Assembly: GCF_024498175.1 (NCBI RefSeq)
Contig: NZ_CP101823.1
Coordinates: 1,674,001 to 1,738,000, forward strand
From: Haloplanus salinarum
GTDB taxonomy: Archaea; Halobacteriota; Halobacteria; Halobacteriales; Haloferacaceae
Reading direction: 5' to 3'
Length of the DNA: 64,000 nt
Below are positions 33,284-43,047 of this stretch, piece after piece (position 1 is the first letter of the stretch; each line of letters begins with the position of its first letter). A program made the translations under genes and the position numbers. The notes beneath the pieces were generated by a model, which was not told where the DNA came from, ran no database searches, and saw only the letters and a list, made by a program, of their open reading frames with translations.

Positions 33284-34509
33284 CCGACGGGACGACACTC
33301 ACGGACCGAGTCGAAGCGGCGCTCCGAACGGTACGCGACCCCGCGGCGGACCTCTCCGTCTTCGAGGCGGGGTTCGTCGAGAACGTCGCCGTCGCGGACG
33401 GCGAGGTGACGGTCGAGACCGACCTGACCGCCCTCGACGGCGAGACGAGTCAGGGGGTGATCGAGGCGATCCTCCGCGCCGTGGACGACGTCGACGGCGT
33501 CGAGAGCGTCCACGTCGAGCAGGCGGCGCCGTCGAGCGAGGGACGTGCCGGCGTCGAGGCCTTCGACCGGGTGATCGCCGTCGCGAGCGCGAAAGGCGGC
33601 GTCGGCAAGTCGACGGTGGCGACCCACCTGGCCTGTGCGCTCGCGGCCGACCACGACGTCGCGCTCTTCGACGCCGACATCCACGGGCCGAACGTGCCGA
33701 CCCTGCTCGATCTGAGCGGCCCCGTCCACTCCAGCGAGGAGGGCGACCCCCTGCCGGTCCGCCGCGGCGGGATGGACGTGATGAGCGTCGGTCTGATGGA
33801 GTCGGGGACGCCGCTGGCCTGGCGCGGCGCGATGGCCCACGACGCGCTCTCGGATCTCTTCACCAACACGGCGTGGCGAAACGAGGACGTCCTCGTGATC
33901 GACCTGCCGCCGGGGACGGGCGACGTCGTGCTCACGACGCTCCAGGAGACCCCCGTCGACGGCGTGGTCGTCGTCACCACGCCCTTCCACGCCGCCGTCG
34001 CCGACACCGCACGCACCGTCGAACTGTTCCGCGACAACGAGGTGCCCGTCCTGGGCGCCGTGATCAACATGGCCGAGTACGTCTGTGACTGCTGTGGCGA
34101 GGCCAACGACCTGTTCGCCGCCGACGGCCTCGGGGACCTGGACGCGCCGGTCCTCGCGGAACTCCCTTTCACCCACGACCTGCAGGGGCGCCCCGAACCG
34201 GGGTCGGTGCCCGCGGTGATCGAGCGCCTCGGCGACCGCGTCGCCGACGCCGTCGAGCACGCGGGCGAGGTCGACGTGCCCGCGGACGCCGTCGACATCC
34301 GCGGGGTGGCTCCCCAGGAGCGAAAGGAGCGGGTGCGCGAACGGTTCGAGTCGCTGGCGCCGGGCGAGCGGTTCGTCCTCGTCAGCGACCGCGATCCGAC
34401 GCCAGTGGCGGGGTTCCTGAGCCGTCTCGCCGAAACGCCACGGGACGCACTCGACGTCGACGTGCGGCGCGCGACGCCGACGGCCTGGGTGCTGGAAGCG
34501 GAACGGTGA
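33280..34509 (+). CDS. Mrp-type P-loop ATPase fused to a DUF2249 (TusA-like) domain
   Basis: The 409-residue protein has an N-terminal DUF59-like region (1-82), the deviant Walker A AKGGVGKST (104-112), DADIHGPNVPTLLD, IDLPPGTGDVVLTTLQ and a CDCC cysteine motif equivalent to the Fe-S-bridging CxxC of ApbC. Unlike the paralogue at 14988, it continues into a C-terminal DUF2249 domain (about 338-409; DIRGVAPQERKERVRERFESLAPGERFVLVSDRDP). DUF2249 is a TusA-like sulfur- or metal-associated fold, so the fusion suggests coupling of Fe-S carriage to sulfur handling or repair. That link is inference. The start overlaps the 50-codon gene. Confidence 0.85.
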   Translation: MTDGTTLTDRVEAALRTVRDPAADLSVFEAGFVENVAVADGEVTVETDLTALDGETSQGVIEAILRAVDDVDGVESVHVEQAAPSSEGRAGVEAFDRVIAVASAKGGVGKSTVATHLACALAADHDVALFDADIHGPNVPTLLDLSGPVHSSEEGDPLPVRRGGMDVMSVGLMESGTPLAWRGAMAHDALSDLFTNTAWRNEDVLVIDLPPGTGDVVLTTLQETPVDGVVVVTTPFHAAVADTARTVELFRDNEVPVLGAVINMAEYVCDCCGEANDLFAADGLGDLDAPVLAELPFTHDLQGRPEPGSVPAVIERLGDRVADAVEHAGEVDVPADAVDIRGVAPQERKERVRERFESLAPGERFVLVSDRDPTPVAGFLSRLAETPRDALDVDVRRATPTAWVLEAER

Positions 34510-34564
34510 GTGCCGACGGCGACTACCCGCCATTTATTCGGTCCCTCTCCGTAGCGACGGACAC

Positions 34565-35572
34565 ATGCGCGCAGTCCGATACCACGAGTACGGCGGTCCC
34601 GAGGTACTGCGAGTCGACGAGGTCGACCGGCCCGAGCCGGCCGCGGACGAGGTCCTGATCGAGGTGGCGGCGGCGGGGGTCAACCCCGTGGACACGTACT
34701 TCCGCGAAGGGGGCTACGAGCCGTTCACCCTGCCGATGGTCACCGGCGTCGACGCCGCGGGCGAGGCCGTATCGGTCGGTCCGGACGTCGTGGGGATCGA
34801 CGCCGGCGACAGCGAGGAGCCACGCTCCTCGGGAAGCCGGCTGGAAGCCGGCGACGCCGTCGTCGCCACCGGCCTGAACAAGGACCACTACGGCACCTGC
34901 GCGGAGTACGTCGCGGTGCCGAGCGACCGGGTCGTCGAACTCCCCGCCGGCGCCGACCCCGTCGCCGCCGGCGGGGCGGGGGTCGCGGCCGTGACCGCCT
35001 GGCGGGCGCTGATCGACCACGCCGGCCTCGAACCCGCCGAGACGGCGCTGATCCACGGTGGGAGCGGCGGCGTGGGCCACGCGGCCGTCCAACTCGCCGC
35101 CACGACCGGCGCGCGGGTCGTCACCACCGCCGCGCCGGAGTACCACGACCGCCTCGAAGCCCTCGGGGCCGACGCCGTCCTCGATTACGCCCGCGACGAC
35201 CTGCGGGAGGCCGTCGAGGAGGCGAGCGCGGGCGGCCCGGACGTCATCCTCGATCACCGCCTCGACGACTACCTGCAGTTCGACGCGGACGTGGCCGCCC
35301 ACGACGCCCGGATCGTCGGCATCGGCGAGAACGACCCCGCCGTCGGCTTCACGAACGACGGCGCCGCCCGCGGGAAGGACCTCACCTTCCAGTTCATGAG
35401 CATGTACAACACGCCGGATCTGAGTCGGCCGCTGGAACGGGTCGCGACCCTGCTCGGCGAGGGCGAACTCGACATCCAGGTGGCACGCACCTACGACCTG
35501 GACGACGTGGCCCAGGCCCAGCGGGACGTGATGTCGGAGAGCTTCCTCGGCAAGCTCGTGGTCACGCCCTGA
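34565..35572 (+). CDS. Zinc-independent MDR oxidoreductase (NADPH:quinone reductase-like)
   Basis: The 335-residue medium-chain dehydrogenase begins MRAVRYHEYGGPEVLRVDEV and has AAGVNPVDTYFREG, HGGSGGVGHAAVQLAATTGARVV (Rossmann nucleotide site) and the usual C-terminal DLDDVAQAQRDVMSES.LGKLVV. It lacks the structural-zinc cysteines, which puts it in the quinone-reductase / zeta-crystallin subgroup using NADPH. The true substrate is unknown. The adjacent SDR gene is on the same strand 83 bp downstream. Confidence 0.85.
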   Translation: MRAVRYHEYGGPEVLRVDEVDRPEPAADEVLIEVAAAGVNPVDTYFREGGYEPFTLPMVTGVDAAGEAVSVGPDVVGIDAGDSEEPRSSGSRLEAGDAVVATGLNKDHYGTCAEYVAVPSDRVVELPAGADPVAAGGAGVAAVTAWRALIDHAGLEPAETALIHGGSGGVGHAAVQLAATTGARVVTTAAPEYHDRLEALGADAVLDYARDDLREAVEEASAGGPDVILDHRLDDYLQFDADVAAHDARIVGIGENDPAVGFTNDGAARGKDLTFQFMSMYNTPDLSRPLERVATLLGEGELDIQVARTYDLDDVAQAQRDVMSESFLGKLVVTP

Positions 35573-35655
35573 TCGTCGGTCGCCGGGTCCCGGGCGGGCG
35601 GCCTCGGCGGACGAGCCCCCGCGGGCTTTTGTGTCGCCACGCCGAACAGTTCCCC

Positions 35656-36363
35656 ATGTCGGCATCCTTCGACTTCGGGGATCGGGTGGTACTGGTCACG
35701 GGCGTGAGCGGTGCGCTCGGGAGCGCGATCGCGACGGCGTTCGACGACGCCGGGGCGACCGTCTGTGGGGCGGACATCGTCGCGCCGGACGACGAGGACT
35801 CGCTCGTCGATCCGGACGTGGTGGACTACTATCGGGGCGACTTCACCGACGAGGACGACGTCAGGGGCGTCGTCGACGCGGTGATCGAGGAGCACGGTCG
35901 CCTGGATCACCTCTGTAACGTCGCGGGGACGTGGCGCGGGGGCGACCCGATCCACGAGACGGACGCCGAGACGTTCGACTTCCTCCTCGACGTGAACCTG
36001 AAGACGATGTTCCTGGCGTCGAAACACGCGCTCCCGCACCTGCGAGAGCGCGGAGGGACGGTCGTGAGCGTCTCGTCGCGGTCGTCGCTCTCGGGCGGCG
36101 AGGGCGACGGCCCCTACCGCGCCTCGAAGGCGGGGGTGCGCCTCCTGACGGAGACGATCGCCGAGGAGAACGCGGGGGTCGTGCGGGCGAACGCGGTCAT
36201 GCCGAGCGTCATCGACACGCCGATGAACCGCGAGATGATGCCCGACGCCGACCACGACACGTGGGTCGACCCCGCGACCATCGCGCGGACGGTGCTGGCA
36301 CTCTCCGCGGACGCCACGGCGGCCACCAGCGGCGCGGCGGTCCCGGTCTACGGCGAGGCCTGA
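35656..36363 (+). CDS. Short-chain dehydrogenase/reductase
   Basis: The 235-residue SDR has the nucleotide motif TGVSGALGSAIA, CNVAGTW in place of NNAG, VSVSSRSS, and the catalytic YRASK (Tyr and Lys). An acid/loop region DTPMNREMMP follows. It catalyses an NAD(P)-dependent oxidation or reduction; the substrate is not predictable. ATG 35656 gives MSASFDFGDRVVLVTG with the family's normal N-terminus; an earlier start adds nine residues without a motif. Confidence 0.85.
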   Translation: MSASFDFGDRVVLVTGVSGALGSAIATAFDDAGATVCGADIVAPDDEDSLVDPDVVDYYRGDFTDEDDVRGVVDAVIEEHGRLDHLCNVAGTWRGGDPIHETDAETFDFLLDVNLKTMFLASKHALPHLRERGGTVVSVSSRSSLSGGEGDGPYRASKAGVRLLTETIAEENAGVVRANAVMPSVIDTPMNREMMPDADHDTWVDPATIARTVLALSADATAATSGAAVPVYGEA

Positions 36364-36433
36364 CGCCCGTCGGCCGGTGGCGGTCGTCACGGCGGATCGT
36401 GATCCTTTTTTCGGTGGTGGCGGAAGCCGGACC

Positions 36434-37771
36434 ATGTCACAGAGAGAGACGTGGGCGACGCGGGTCGGCTTCATCCTCGCGGCCGTCGGAAGCGCCGTCG
36501 GCCTAGGCAACGTCTGGCAGTTCCCGTTCCAGACGGGCGCGAACGGGGGCGCCGCCTTCATCGTCGTCTACCTCGCCGCCGTCTTCCTGATCGGCTTTCC
36601 CGCCATGCTCGCGGAGTTCGTGATCGGTCGCCGCGCGGAGCGAAACCCCATCGACGCCTTCGCCCGCCTCGGCCATCGAGACTGGCGCGTCGTCGGCGTC
36701 CTCGGCACCCTCTCGGCGTTCTGGATCCTCGCCTTCTACAGCGTCGTCGGCGGCTGGGTGATCCGGTACATCGTCGGGAGCGCCACGGGTGCGTACTTCT
36801 CGGGCTCCGAGGCGTACTTCGGCGCCATCGCCGCCGGCCCCGACGCGGTCGGCCTGCACGCCGTCTTCATGGCGCTGACCGTCGGCGTCGTCGCCCTCGG
36901 GGTGACCGACGGCATCGAGCGGTCGACGAAACTGATGGTGCCGAGCATCGTCCTCCTGCTCGGCGGCCTCGCCGTCTGGGCCGTGACCCTCGACGGCGGC
37001 GGCGCCGGCTACGCCTACTACCTCTCGCCCGACATCGACACCCTGGTCGCGAACATCGGAAGCATCCTCCCGGCCGCGGTCGGGCAGGCCTTCTTCACCC
37101 TCTCGCTCGGGATGGGGGCGATGCTCACCTACGCCTCCTATCTCGGCCGCGACGACTCGCTGCCGGCCGACGGCGCGACCATCGTCGTCCTCAATACGTT
37201 CGTCGGCCTGCTGGCGGGCCTGGTCGTCTTCCCCATCCTCTTCTCGCTGGGGATCGAACCCGGGAGCGGCGGCCTCGGCGCCGCGTTCATCACTCTCGCG
37301 GGCGCGTTCGCGCAGTTGCCCGCCGGACGCCTCCTCGGGGTCGTCTTCTTCGTCGTCCTCCTGCTAGCGGCGCTCTCCTCGGCGATCAGCCTGCTCGAAG
37401 TCGTCACTGCCTACCTCGTCGACAACACCGACCGCTCGCGCTCGACGCTAGCGGTGGCCCTCGGCGCCGCCATCTTCGCGCTCGGCGTGCCGAGCGCCTT
37501 CGGCCTGCCGATCCTCTCGTGGTACAACGCCATCGCCTACAACCTCCTGCTCCCCCTGTCGGTGCTCTGTCTGCTCCTCTTCGTCGGCTGGGTCGACACC
37601 GACGACGCCGTCGCCGAACTCCGTCGAGGCACCGGGCTGGGCGAGGGCGGCGCCGTCGCGTGGCTCTGGTTCGTCCGCACGGTCGTCCCCCTCGGCGTCC
37701 TGGTGACGCTCCTGCTCGGCCTACAGTCGCTCGCGGTCCGGGCGGGACTGCTCGCCGAGGCCGTCGTCTAA
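36434..37771 (+). CDS. Sodium-dependent transporter, NSS/SNF family (paralogue 1)
   Basis: The 445-residue protein has the NSS start [28 protein letters not shown], the sodium/substrate-binding helix 1 unwinding segment, then GVTDGIERSTKLMVPSIV and GQAFFTLSLGMGAMLTYASYL. About 11-12 helices are expected. NSS proteins import amino acids or related solutes with Na+, which fits a high-salt cell. A paralogue follows after 65 bp. Confidence 0.92.
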   Translation: MSQRETWATRVGFILAAVGSAVGLGNVWQFPFQTGANGGAAFIVVYLAAVFLIGFPAMLAEFVIGRRAERNPIDAFARLGHRDWRVVGVLGTLSAFWILAFYSVVGGWVIRYIVGSATGAYFSGSEAYFGAIAAGPDAVGLHAVFMALTVGVVALGVTDGIERSTKLMVPSIVLLLGGLAVWAVTLDGGGAGYAYYLSPDIDTLVANIGSILPAAVGQAFFTLSLGMGAMLTYASYLGRDDSLPADGATIVVLNTFVGLLAGLVVFPILFSLGIEPGSGGLGAAFITLAGAFAQLPAGRLLGVVFFVVLLLAALSSAISLLEVVTAYLVDNTDRSRSTLAVALGAAIFALGVPSAFGLPILSWYNAIAYNLLLPLSVLCLLLFVGWVDTDDAVAELRRGTGLGEGGAVAWLWFVRTVVPLGVLVTLLLGLQSLAVRAGLLAEAVV

Positions 37772-37836
37772 GCCTCGCTCCGTTGACGACTCACGACACG
37801 AAACCCACTTTACCGGGGTTCACCGACGGTGTGCTA

Positions 37837-39255
37837 ATGGCACGAGAGACGTGGGGTACGCGCACGGGCTTCATCCTGGCCGCCGCGGGGAGCGCGGTCG
37901 GACTGGGGAACATCTGGCGGTTCCCCTGGATGACCGCCGAGAACGGTGGGAGTGCCTTCCTGCTCGTCTACCTGGTCGTCGTCCTCGGGGTCGGCGTCCC
38001 GGGACTGCTCGGGGAGTTCGTCATCGGCCGCCGGGCCCGCCGCAATCCCATGGGCGCGCTGGGCGACCTCTCCGGGTCGCGCCGCTGGGCCGCCGTCGGC
38101 GGCGTCTCCGCGATAACCGGCGTCGCGCTCCTCTCCTTTTACGGCGTCGTCGGCGGCTGGATCCTCCGTTACCTGCTGGTCTCGCTGACCGGCCCCGTCA
38201 CGGGCGGCGCAGCCTACCTCGCCGATCCGGGCGCGTACTTCGAGGCCGTCTCCTTCGGCGTCGAGGCCGCCGCCTTCCACCTGCTCTTTCTCTCCCTCAC
38301 CGGCCTGATCGTCCTCGGGGGCGTCCGCCGCGGCATCGAACTCGGGACGAAGGTGATGATGCCCGCGGTGCTCGCGCTCCTGGTCGGCATGGCCGTCTGG
38401 GTGTCGACACGCCAGGGCGCCGGCGCCGGCTACGACTTCTTTCTCGCCTTCGACCTCGGGACGATCCGGGGCGATTTCTTCTCGATCCTCGGGCCCGCCG
38501 CCGGGCAGGCGCTCTTTACCCTCTCGGTCGGCGCGGGCACCATGATCACCTACGCCTCCTACCTCGACGAGGACCGGTCGCTCCCCTTCGACGGGTCGGT
38601 CATCGCCCTCCTCAACACGGGCGTCGGCGTCCTCGCGGGCCTCGTGGTCTTTCCGCTACTCTTCTCCCAGGGGATCGATCCGGGGAGTGGCGGTCCAGGG
38701 GCGCTTTTCGTCGGCATCGCAGGCGCGTTCGCGGCCCTGCCCGGCGGCGAACTCCTCGCGATCCTGTTTTTCGGCGTCGTCGCCTTCGCCGCGCTGTCGA
38801 GTTCGATCAGCATGCTGGAGATTCCGGTCGCCGTCCTCGTCGACGAGGCGGGGTGGTCGCGGCGGCGGGCCGTCGGGGCGTTGCTGGCCCTGATCGCGAC
38901 GACGGGGACGATCACCGCCCTCCGGCCCGCGCTCTTCGACTTCGTCGCCGGGACGCTGGTCGACCTCCTGCTCACCGGCGGTCTGATCGCCTTCCTCCTG
39001 TTCGCGGGGTGGGTCCTCGGCCGCGACGCGGTCGCGGAGTACGCGACCGGCGCGGGGCCGATCGCGACCCGCTTTGGCACCCCCTGGTTGCTCGCCGTCG
39101 GGGTGGCTATCCCCCTCTTTCTGGTCTTCACGCTCATGACGACCCTCGGCCTCGACGCCCGGATCGGGTTCTGGCCGACCGTGGGCGCCGCCGTCGCCGT
39201 CGTCGGCGCCGGGATCGCGTTAATCGGCCTCCGACGCGGCCGCGTGGCGGTGTGA
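37837..39255 (+). CDS. Sodium-dependent transporter, NSS/SNF family (paralogue 2)
   Basis: The 472-residue protein opens [20 protein letters not shown] and has [39 protein letters not shown] and [21 protein letters not shown], aligned throughout with the gene before it. Its helix 1 reads IWRFPW against VWQFPF in the first copy, so the two probably differ in substrate. The ATG at 37837 fits the family N-terminus. Tandem duplication with later divergence is the likely origin. Confidence 0.92.
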   Translation: MARETWGTRTGFILAAAGSAVGLGNIWRFPWMTAENGGSAFLLVYLVVVLGVGVPGLLGEFVIGRRARRNPMGALGDLSGSRRWAAVGGVSAITGVALLSFYGVVGGWILRYLLVSLTGPVTGGAAYLADPGAYFEAVSFGVEAAAFHLLFLSLTGLIVLGGVRRGIELGTKVMMPAVLALLVGMAVWVSTRQGAGAGYDFFLAFDLGTIRGDFFSILGPAAGQALFTLSVGAGTMITYASYLDEDRSLPFDGSVIALLNTGVGVLAGLVVFPLLFSQGIDPGSGGPGALFVGIAGAFAALPGGELLAILFFGVVAFAALSSSISMLEIPVAVLVDEAGWSRRRAVGALLALIATTGTITALRPALFDFVAGTLVDLLLTGGLIAFLLFAGWVLGRDAVAEYATGAGPIATRFGTPWLLAVGVAIPLFLVFTLMTTLGLDARIGFWPTVGAAVAVVGAGIALIGLRRGRVAV

Positions 39256-39316
39256 GGACGGCGGAATCCTTTTGCCGCCGGTCGAACCTTTAACGTATCA
39301 TGACAGGTGGTGGGCC

Positions 39317-40867
39317 ATGACCATGGACGAGCGGATCGAGGAACTCCGCGAGAAGCGGGAGCGGGCGCTCCTCGGCGGCGGTCAGGACCGGATCGACTCC
39401 CAACACTCGAAGGGGAAGATGACCGCCCGCGAGCGGATCGACTACTTCCTCGACGACGGCACCTTCCGGGAGTTCGACCAGTTCCGGACCCACCGAACTC
39501 ACAAGTTCGGCATGGAGGAAAAGCAGTTGCCGGGCGACGGGGTCGTCACCGGCTACGGCGAGGTGAACGGGCGCAAGACCTTCGTCTTCGCCCACGACTT
39601 CACCGTCTTCGGCGGCTCGCTCGGCGAGGTGATGGCCGAGAAGATCTGTAAGGTGATGGACAAGGCGATGGACGTCGGCGCGCCCATCGTCGGCCTCAAC
39701 GACTCCGCGGGCGCCCGCATCCAGGAGGGGGTCCGCAGCCTCGCCGGCTTCACCGACATCTTCCACCGTAACCAGCAGGCCAGCGGCGTCATTCCCCAGA
39801 TTTCGAGCATCATGGGTCCCTGTGCCGGCGGCGCGGTGTACTCCCCCGCCATCACCGACTTCGTCTTCATGGTGAAGGACACGAGCCACATGTTCATCAC
39901 CGGACCGGACGTGATCAAGACCGTCACCGGCGAGGAGGTCACCTTCGAGGAACTCGGCGGGGCGGCCACCCACGCCTCGGAGACGGGCGTCGCACACCGC
40001 GCCTTCGAGGACGAGGAGACGGCCCTCGACAACATCCGTCGCCTGCTCTCCTATCTCCCCCAGAACAACGTCGAGGATCCGCCGCGGCTCGACCCCTGGG
40101 ACGACCCGGATCGCCCGGCGGACGAACTCGTCGACGTGGTGCCCGACGAACCACAGAAGCCCTACGACATGACCGACGTGATCGACGCCGTCGTCGACGA
40201 GGGCTCCTTCTTCGAGATCCACGGCGACTGGGCGCGCAACGTCGTCGTCGGCTTCGGCCGCCTCGACGGCCGCTCGGTGGGTGTCGTCGCCAACCAGCCC
40301 CGGTCGAACGCCGGCACCCTCACCGTCGACGCCAGCATGAAAGCTTCGCGGTTCGTCCGCTTCTGTGACGCGTTCAACGTGCCCATCCTCACGCTCGTCG
40401 ACGTCCCGGGGTACATGCCGGGCACCGACCAGGAACACCGCGGGATCATCCGCCACGGCGCGAAACTGCTCTATGCCTACTCCGAGGCGACCGTGCCGCT
40501 ACTGACGGTCATCACGCGGAAGGCCTACGGCGGCGCCTACTGCGTCATGGCGTCGAAACACTTGGGCGCGGACGTCAACTACGCGTGGCCGAGCTCCGAA
40601 CTCGCGGTCATGGGACCGGAGGGGGCCGTGAACATCCTCTACAGCGACGAACTCGACGCGGCCGACGATCCGGAGGCCCGCCGCCAGGACCTCGTCGAGG
40701 AGTACCGCGAGGAGTTCGCCAACCCCTACACCGCCGCCGACCGCGGGTTCATCGACGACGTGATCGAACCCCAGGACACCCGGACGCGCCTGATCGACGA
40801 CCTGGAGATGCTGGCGACCAAGCGCGTCTCGAACCCCGAGAAGAAACACGGCAACATCCCGATCTGA
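39317..40867 (+). CDS. pccB: Propionyl-/acetyl-CoA carboxylase, carboxyltransferase subunit
   Basis: The 516-residue subunit has the two crotonase-like halves of biotin-dependent acyl-CoA carboxylases: [38 protein letters not shown] and [13 protein letters not shown] in the first, [34 protein letters not shown] and [16 protein letters not shown] in the second. It transfers the carboxyl group from biotin to propionyl-CoA (or acetyl-CoA). A TATA-like CTTTAACG before the ATG supports the start. A small PccX-like gene follows by one base; no biotin-carboxylase gene is nearby. Confidence 0.93.
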   Translation: MTMDERIEELREKRERALLGGGQDRIDSQHSKGKMTARERIDYFLDDGTFREFDQFRTHRTHKFGMEEKQLPGDGVVTGYGEVNGRKTFVFAHDFTVFGGSLGEVMAEKICKVMDKAMDVGAPIVGLNDSAGARIQEGVRSLAGFTDIFHRNQQASGVIPQISSIMGPCAGGAVYSPAITDFVFMVKDTSHMFITGPDVIKTVTGEEVTFEELGGAATHASETGVAHRAFEDEETALDNIRRLLSYLPQNNVEDPPRLDPWDDPDRPADELVDVVPDEPQKPYDMTDVIDAVVDEGSFFEIHGDWARNVVVGFGRLDGRSVGVVANQPRSNAGTLTVDASMKASRFVRFCDAFNVPILTLVDVPGYMPGTDQEHRGIIRHGAKLLYAYSEATVPLLTVITRKAYGGAYCVMASKHLGADVNYAWPSSELAVMGPEGAVNILYSDELDAADDPEARRQDLVEEYREEFANPYTAADRGFIDDVIEPQDTRTRLIDDLEMLATKRVSNPEKKHGNIPI

Positions 40868-40868
40868 G

Positions 40869-41123
40869 ATGTACGAACTCGACGTCCCCGCCGACGCCGA
40901 CGCGGAGGAGGCCGCGGCCATCGCGGCCGCCGTCGGAGCCCACGTCCGTGACGGCGAGCGTGCCGCGGCGGCGGCCGCCACGACCCCGTCCGACGAGGGC
41001 TGGGACGGGCGCCGCTGGACCTTCGCCGGGCGGATCGACGGCCTCCAGAGCCGGTCGGTTCGCGTCCCCGACGGGGCGCCGACGGACGGCTGGACGGCCG
41101 CGGGTCGCACCGACCGACTCTGA
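40869..41123 (+). CDS. Small acyl-CoA carboxylase-associated protein (PccX-like)
   Basis: The 84-residue acidic Ala-rich protein starts [20 protein letters not shown] and ends with [26 protein letters not shown]. It begins one base after pccB. A third small subunit (PccX) of propionyl-CoA carboxylase encoded in this position has been described in Haloferax mediterranei. The assignment here rests on position, size and an alpha-helical N-terminus followed by a conserved Trp/Arg-rich end, not on alignment. Confidence 0.6.
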   Translation: MYELDVPADADAEEAAAIAAAVGAHVRDGERAAAAAATTPSDEGWDGRRWTFAGRIDGLQSRSVRVPDGAPTDGWTAAGRTDRL

Positions 41124-41207
41124 GCCGATCGTCCGACATCCGTTGACACGTTTCGGAGGATACACGTTTCAATACGCATATACGGACCCCGTTCGAAAGC
41201 TGGGGCC

Positions 41208-42767
41208 GTGAGCGACGAACAGGGGAGCGCCGACGAGAGGGCGGTCGGAGACCCCGTCGGCGGCGACTTCGCCGGGCTCCTCGCCAAGCGATCCCGGAGA
41301 GGGTGGTTGACCGGGGGGCTCGAAGTCCCTCTCGGCGGACTGTCCGTCGCGTGGCGTCGGCGTCTCGGGAGCGGCGTCGTCGCCGGCGTCGGCCTGCTGC
41401 TGGTCGGTATCCCCGTCTATCACCTGTTCAGTCACGGGGCCGCCATCGAGAGCCTACTGGGTGATCTGCTGCCGCTCTCCTTCGGCGCCACGCTGATGAT
41501 GACGGGTGCCTGGCTCCGGTGGTGGAACGACGACGACACGGCCCCGATGGTGACGGCGTTCTGGGTCCTCGTCGGCCTCGTCGGCGCCGGACTCGTGGCG
41601 CTGTACGTCCTCATCATGCACGTCGGCCACGGCCACGTCGTCCAGTCGCCGTGGTTCCTCGCCTACGACATCGCCGCCACGGGCGCCGTGGCCGGACTCC
41701 TAATCAGCCGGTACGACCTGCGAGCCCGGACCCGCCACCGCCGGCTGAGCGAGCGGGAACGCCAGTTCCGGGCGGTGTTCGAGGGGACGCTCGACGCCCT
41801 CGTCGTCACCGACGACCGGGGCCGATACGTGGCCGCCAACCCCGCGGCCGCCGACCTGTTCGGCCTCGAACGCTCGGAACTGATCGGCAAGCGGGTCGTC
41901 GATTTCACGCCCGAAGACGTCGACGTCGACGAACAGTGGTCGGCGTTCCTCGACGAGGGGAGCCAACGCGGCGAGATCGAACTCCGCCGCCCGGACGGCG
42001 AGATCAGAACCGTCGCCTTCGCCGCCACCGCGAACGTCCTGCCCGGGCGTCACCTCTCGGCGCTGCGGGACGTGACCGAGCGCACCCGTCGCGAGCAGGA
42101 ACTGGGCGAGGAGCGCGCCCGCGTCGAGTTCCTTAACCGACTGCTCAGGCACAACATCCTCAACGGCATGAACCTCGTGCTGGCGAAACTCGACGTACTG
42201 GCCGAGGACGTCCCGGACGGCCGACGCGAGGACGTCGACATGGCCCGCCACCGGAGCGAGGAGATCGTCGACCTCGTCCAGACCGCCCGACGGCTGGCGA
42301 GCGACGTGACCGAGGCATCCGCGGAACGCGCGATCCCGGTGGGCGACCCGCTCTCGGCGGCCATCGGGACGGTCAGAGAGACGTACCCGCGGGCGACCGT
42401 CGAGTGGTCGCCGCCCGACCGGCCCCTCCGGGTCCGTGCCGACGACATGCTCGAGACCGTGTTCGATCACCTCCTGACGAACGCGGTCGAACACAACGAC
42501 ACCGAGTCGGTCCACGTGACCGTCGACGTCGAGGCGGACGCGGAGACGGTCACGGTGCGTTTCGCCGACGACGGCGTCGGCATCCCGGCCGAACGGCGCG
42601 AGCAACTGTTCGACGGCGGCGGCTTCTCGCACGGCCGCGACTGGGGCGGGTTCGGCCTCTCCATCGTCGACGTGCTCGTCGACAGGTACGGCGGCCGCGT
42701 GCGGACGACCGAAAACGAACCCCACGGCGTCGTCTTCCACGTGGAACTCCCGCGGGCCGCCGACTGA
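41208..42767 (+). CDS. Membrane-bound PAS sensor histidine kinase
   Basis: The 519-residue protein has four membrane helices (about 55-75, 86-104, 115-138, 150-167), a PAS domain (184-295), a phospho-acceptor H-box RLLRHNILNGMN (H315) and a HATPase domain (about 395-517) with N-box HLLTNAVEHND, DDGVGIP and GGFGLSIV. It probably autophosphorylates in response to a small-molecule or redox cue, with a separate response regulator not seen nearby. A TATA-like CATATACG about 25 bp upstream supports the GTG start. The family is common in haloarchaea. Confidence 0.85.
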   Translation: MSDEQGSADERAVGDPVGGDFAGLLAKRSRRGWLTGGLEVPLGGLSVAWRRRLGSGVVAGVGLLLVGIPVYHLFSHGAAIESLLGDLLPLSFGATLMMTGAWLRWWNDDDTAPMVTAFWVLVGLVGAGLVALYVLIMHVGHGHVVQSPWFLAYDIAATGAVAGLLISRYDLRARTRHRRLSERERQFRAVFEGTLDALVVTDDRGRYVAANPAAADLFGLERSELIGKRVVDFTPEDVDVDEQWSAFLDEGSQRGEIELRRPDGEIRTVAFAATANVLPGRHLSALRDVTERTRREQELGEERARVEFLNRLLRHNILNGMNLVLAKLDVLAEDVPDGRREDVDMARHRSEEIVDLVQTARRLASDVTEASAERAIPVGDPLSAAIGTVRETYPRATVEWSPPDRPLRVRADDMLETVFDHLLTNAVEHNDTESVHVTVDVEADAETVTVRFADDGVGIPAERREQLFDGGGFSHGRDWGGFGLSIVDVLVDRYGGRVRTTENEPHGVVFHVELPRAAD

Positions 42768-42828
42768 TCCGGCCGGCGCCGCGGCTCGCGGGGAGGAGGA
42801 GGAGTCGCTCGACGTACAGCCGACAGTA

Positions 42829-43023
42829 TCAGGCCTGGGCGGCCGCGCCCGCTTTCTTGCGCGTGATGTAGCCCGCGATCCGGTTGCGAACGCCCTTGGA
42901 TTCGACGTTAGTCAGTTTGGTGACACTCTCCTTGTTCGTCTCGAAGTCGGTGTTGAACGCTTCCGGATATCGCTCCAGCAGGAGCCCGCCGAGCTGTTTG
43001 ACGTATTTGGGTTTGATGGCCAT
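42829..43023 (-). CDS. rps17e: 30S ribosomal protein S17e
   Basis: This 64-residue protein, MAIKPKYVKQLGGLLLERYP and FETNKESVTKLTNVESKGVRNRIAGYITRK, is the archaeal/eukaryotic small-subunit S17e. Its minus-strand TATA-like CTTTAGTG (43046-43053) overlaps the stop codon of the DUF447 gene, so it has its own promoter although it ends the cofD cluster. It converges with the histidine kinase. Confidence 0.97.
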   Translation of the reverse strand: MAIKPKYVKQLGGLLLERYPEAFNTDFETNKESVTKLTNVESKGVRNRIAGYITRKKAGAAAQA

Positions 43024-43047
43024 ACCGACAGTTGTGCCGCTGGGCCA

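Noticed and set aside
36451-39255. A 934-codon open frame spanning both NSS genes on the plus strand
   Set aside because: The first 462 codons are Arg/Pro-rich and out of frame with the first transporter; only the part from 37837 has NSS motifs, and it is annotated as its own gene.
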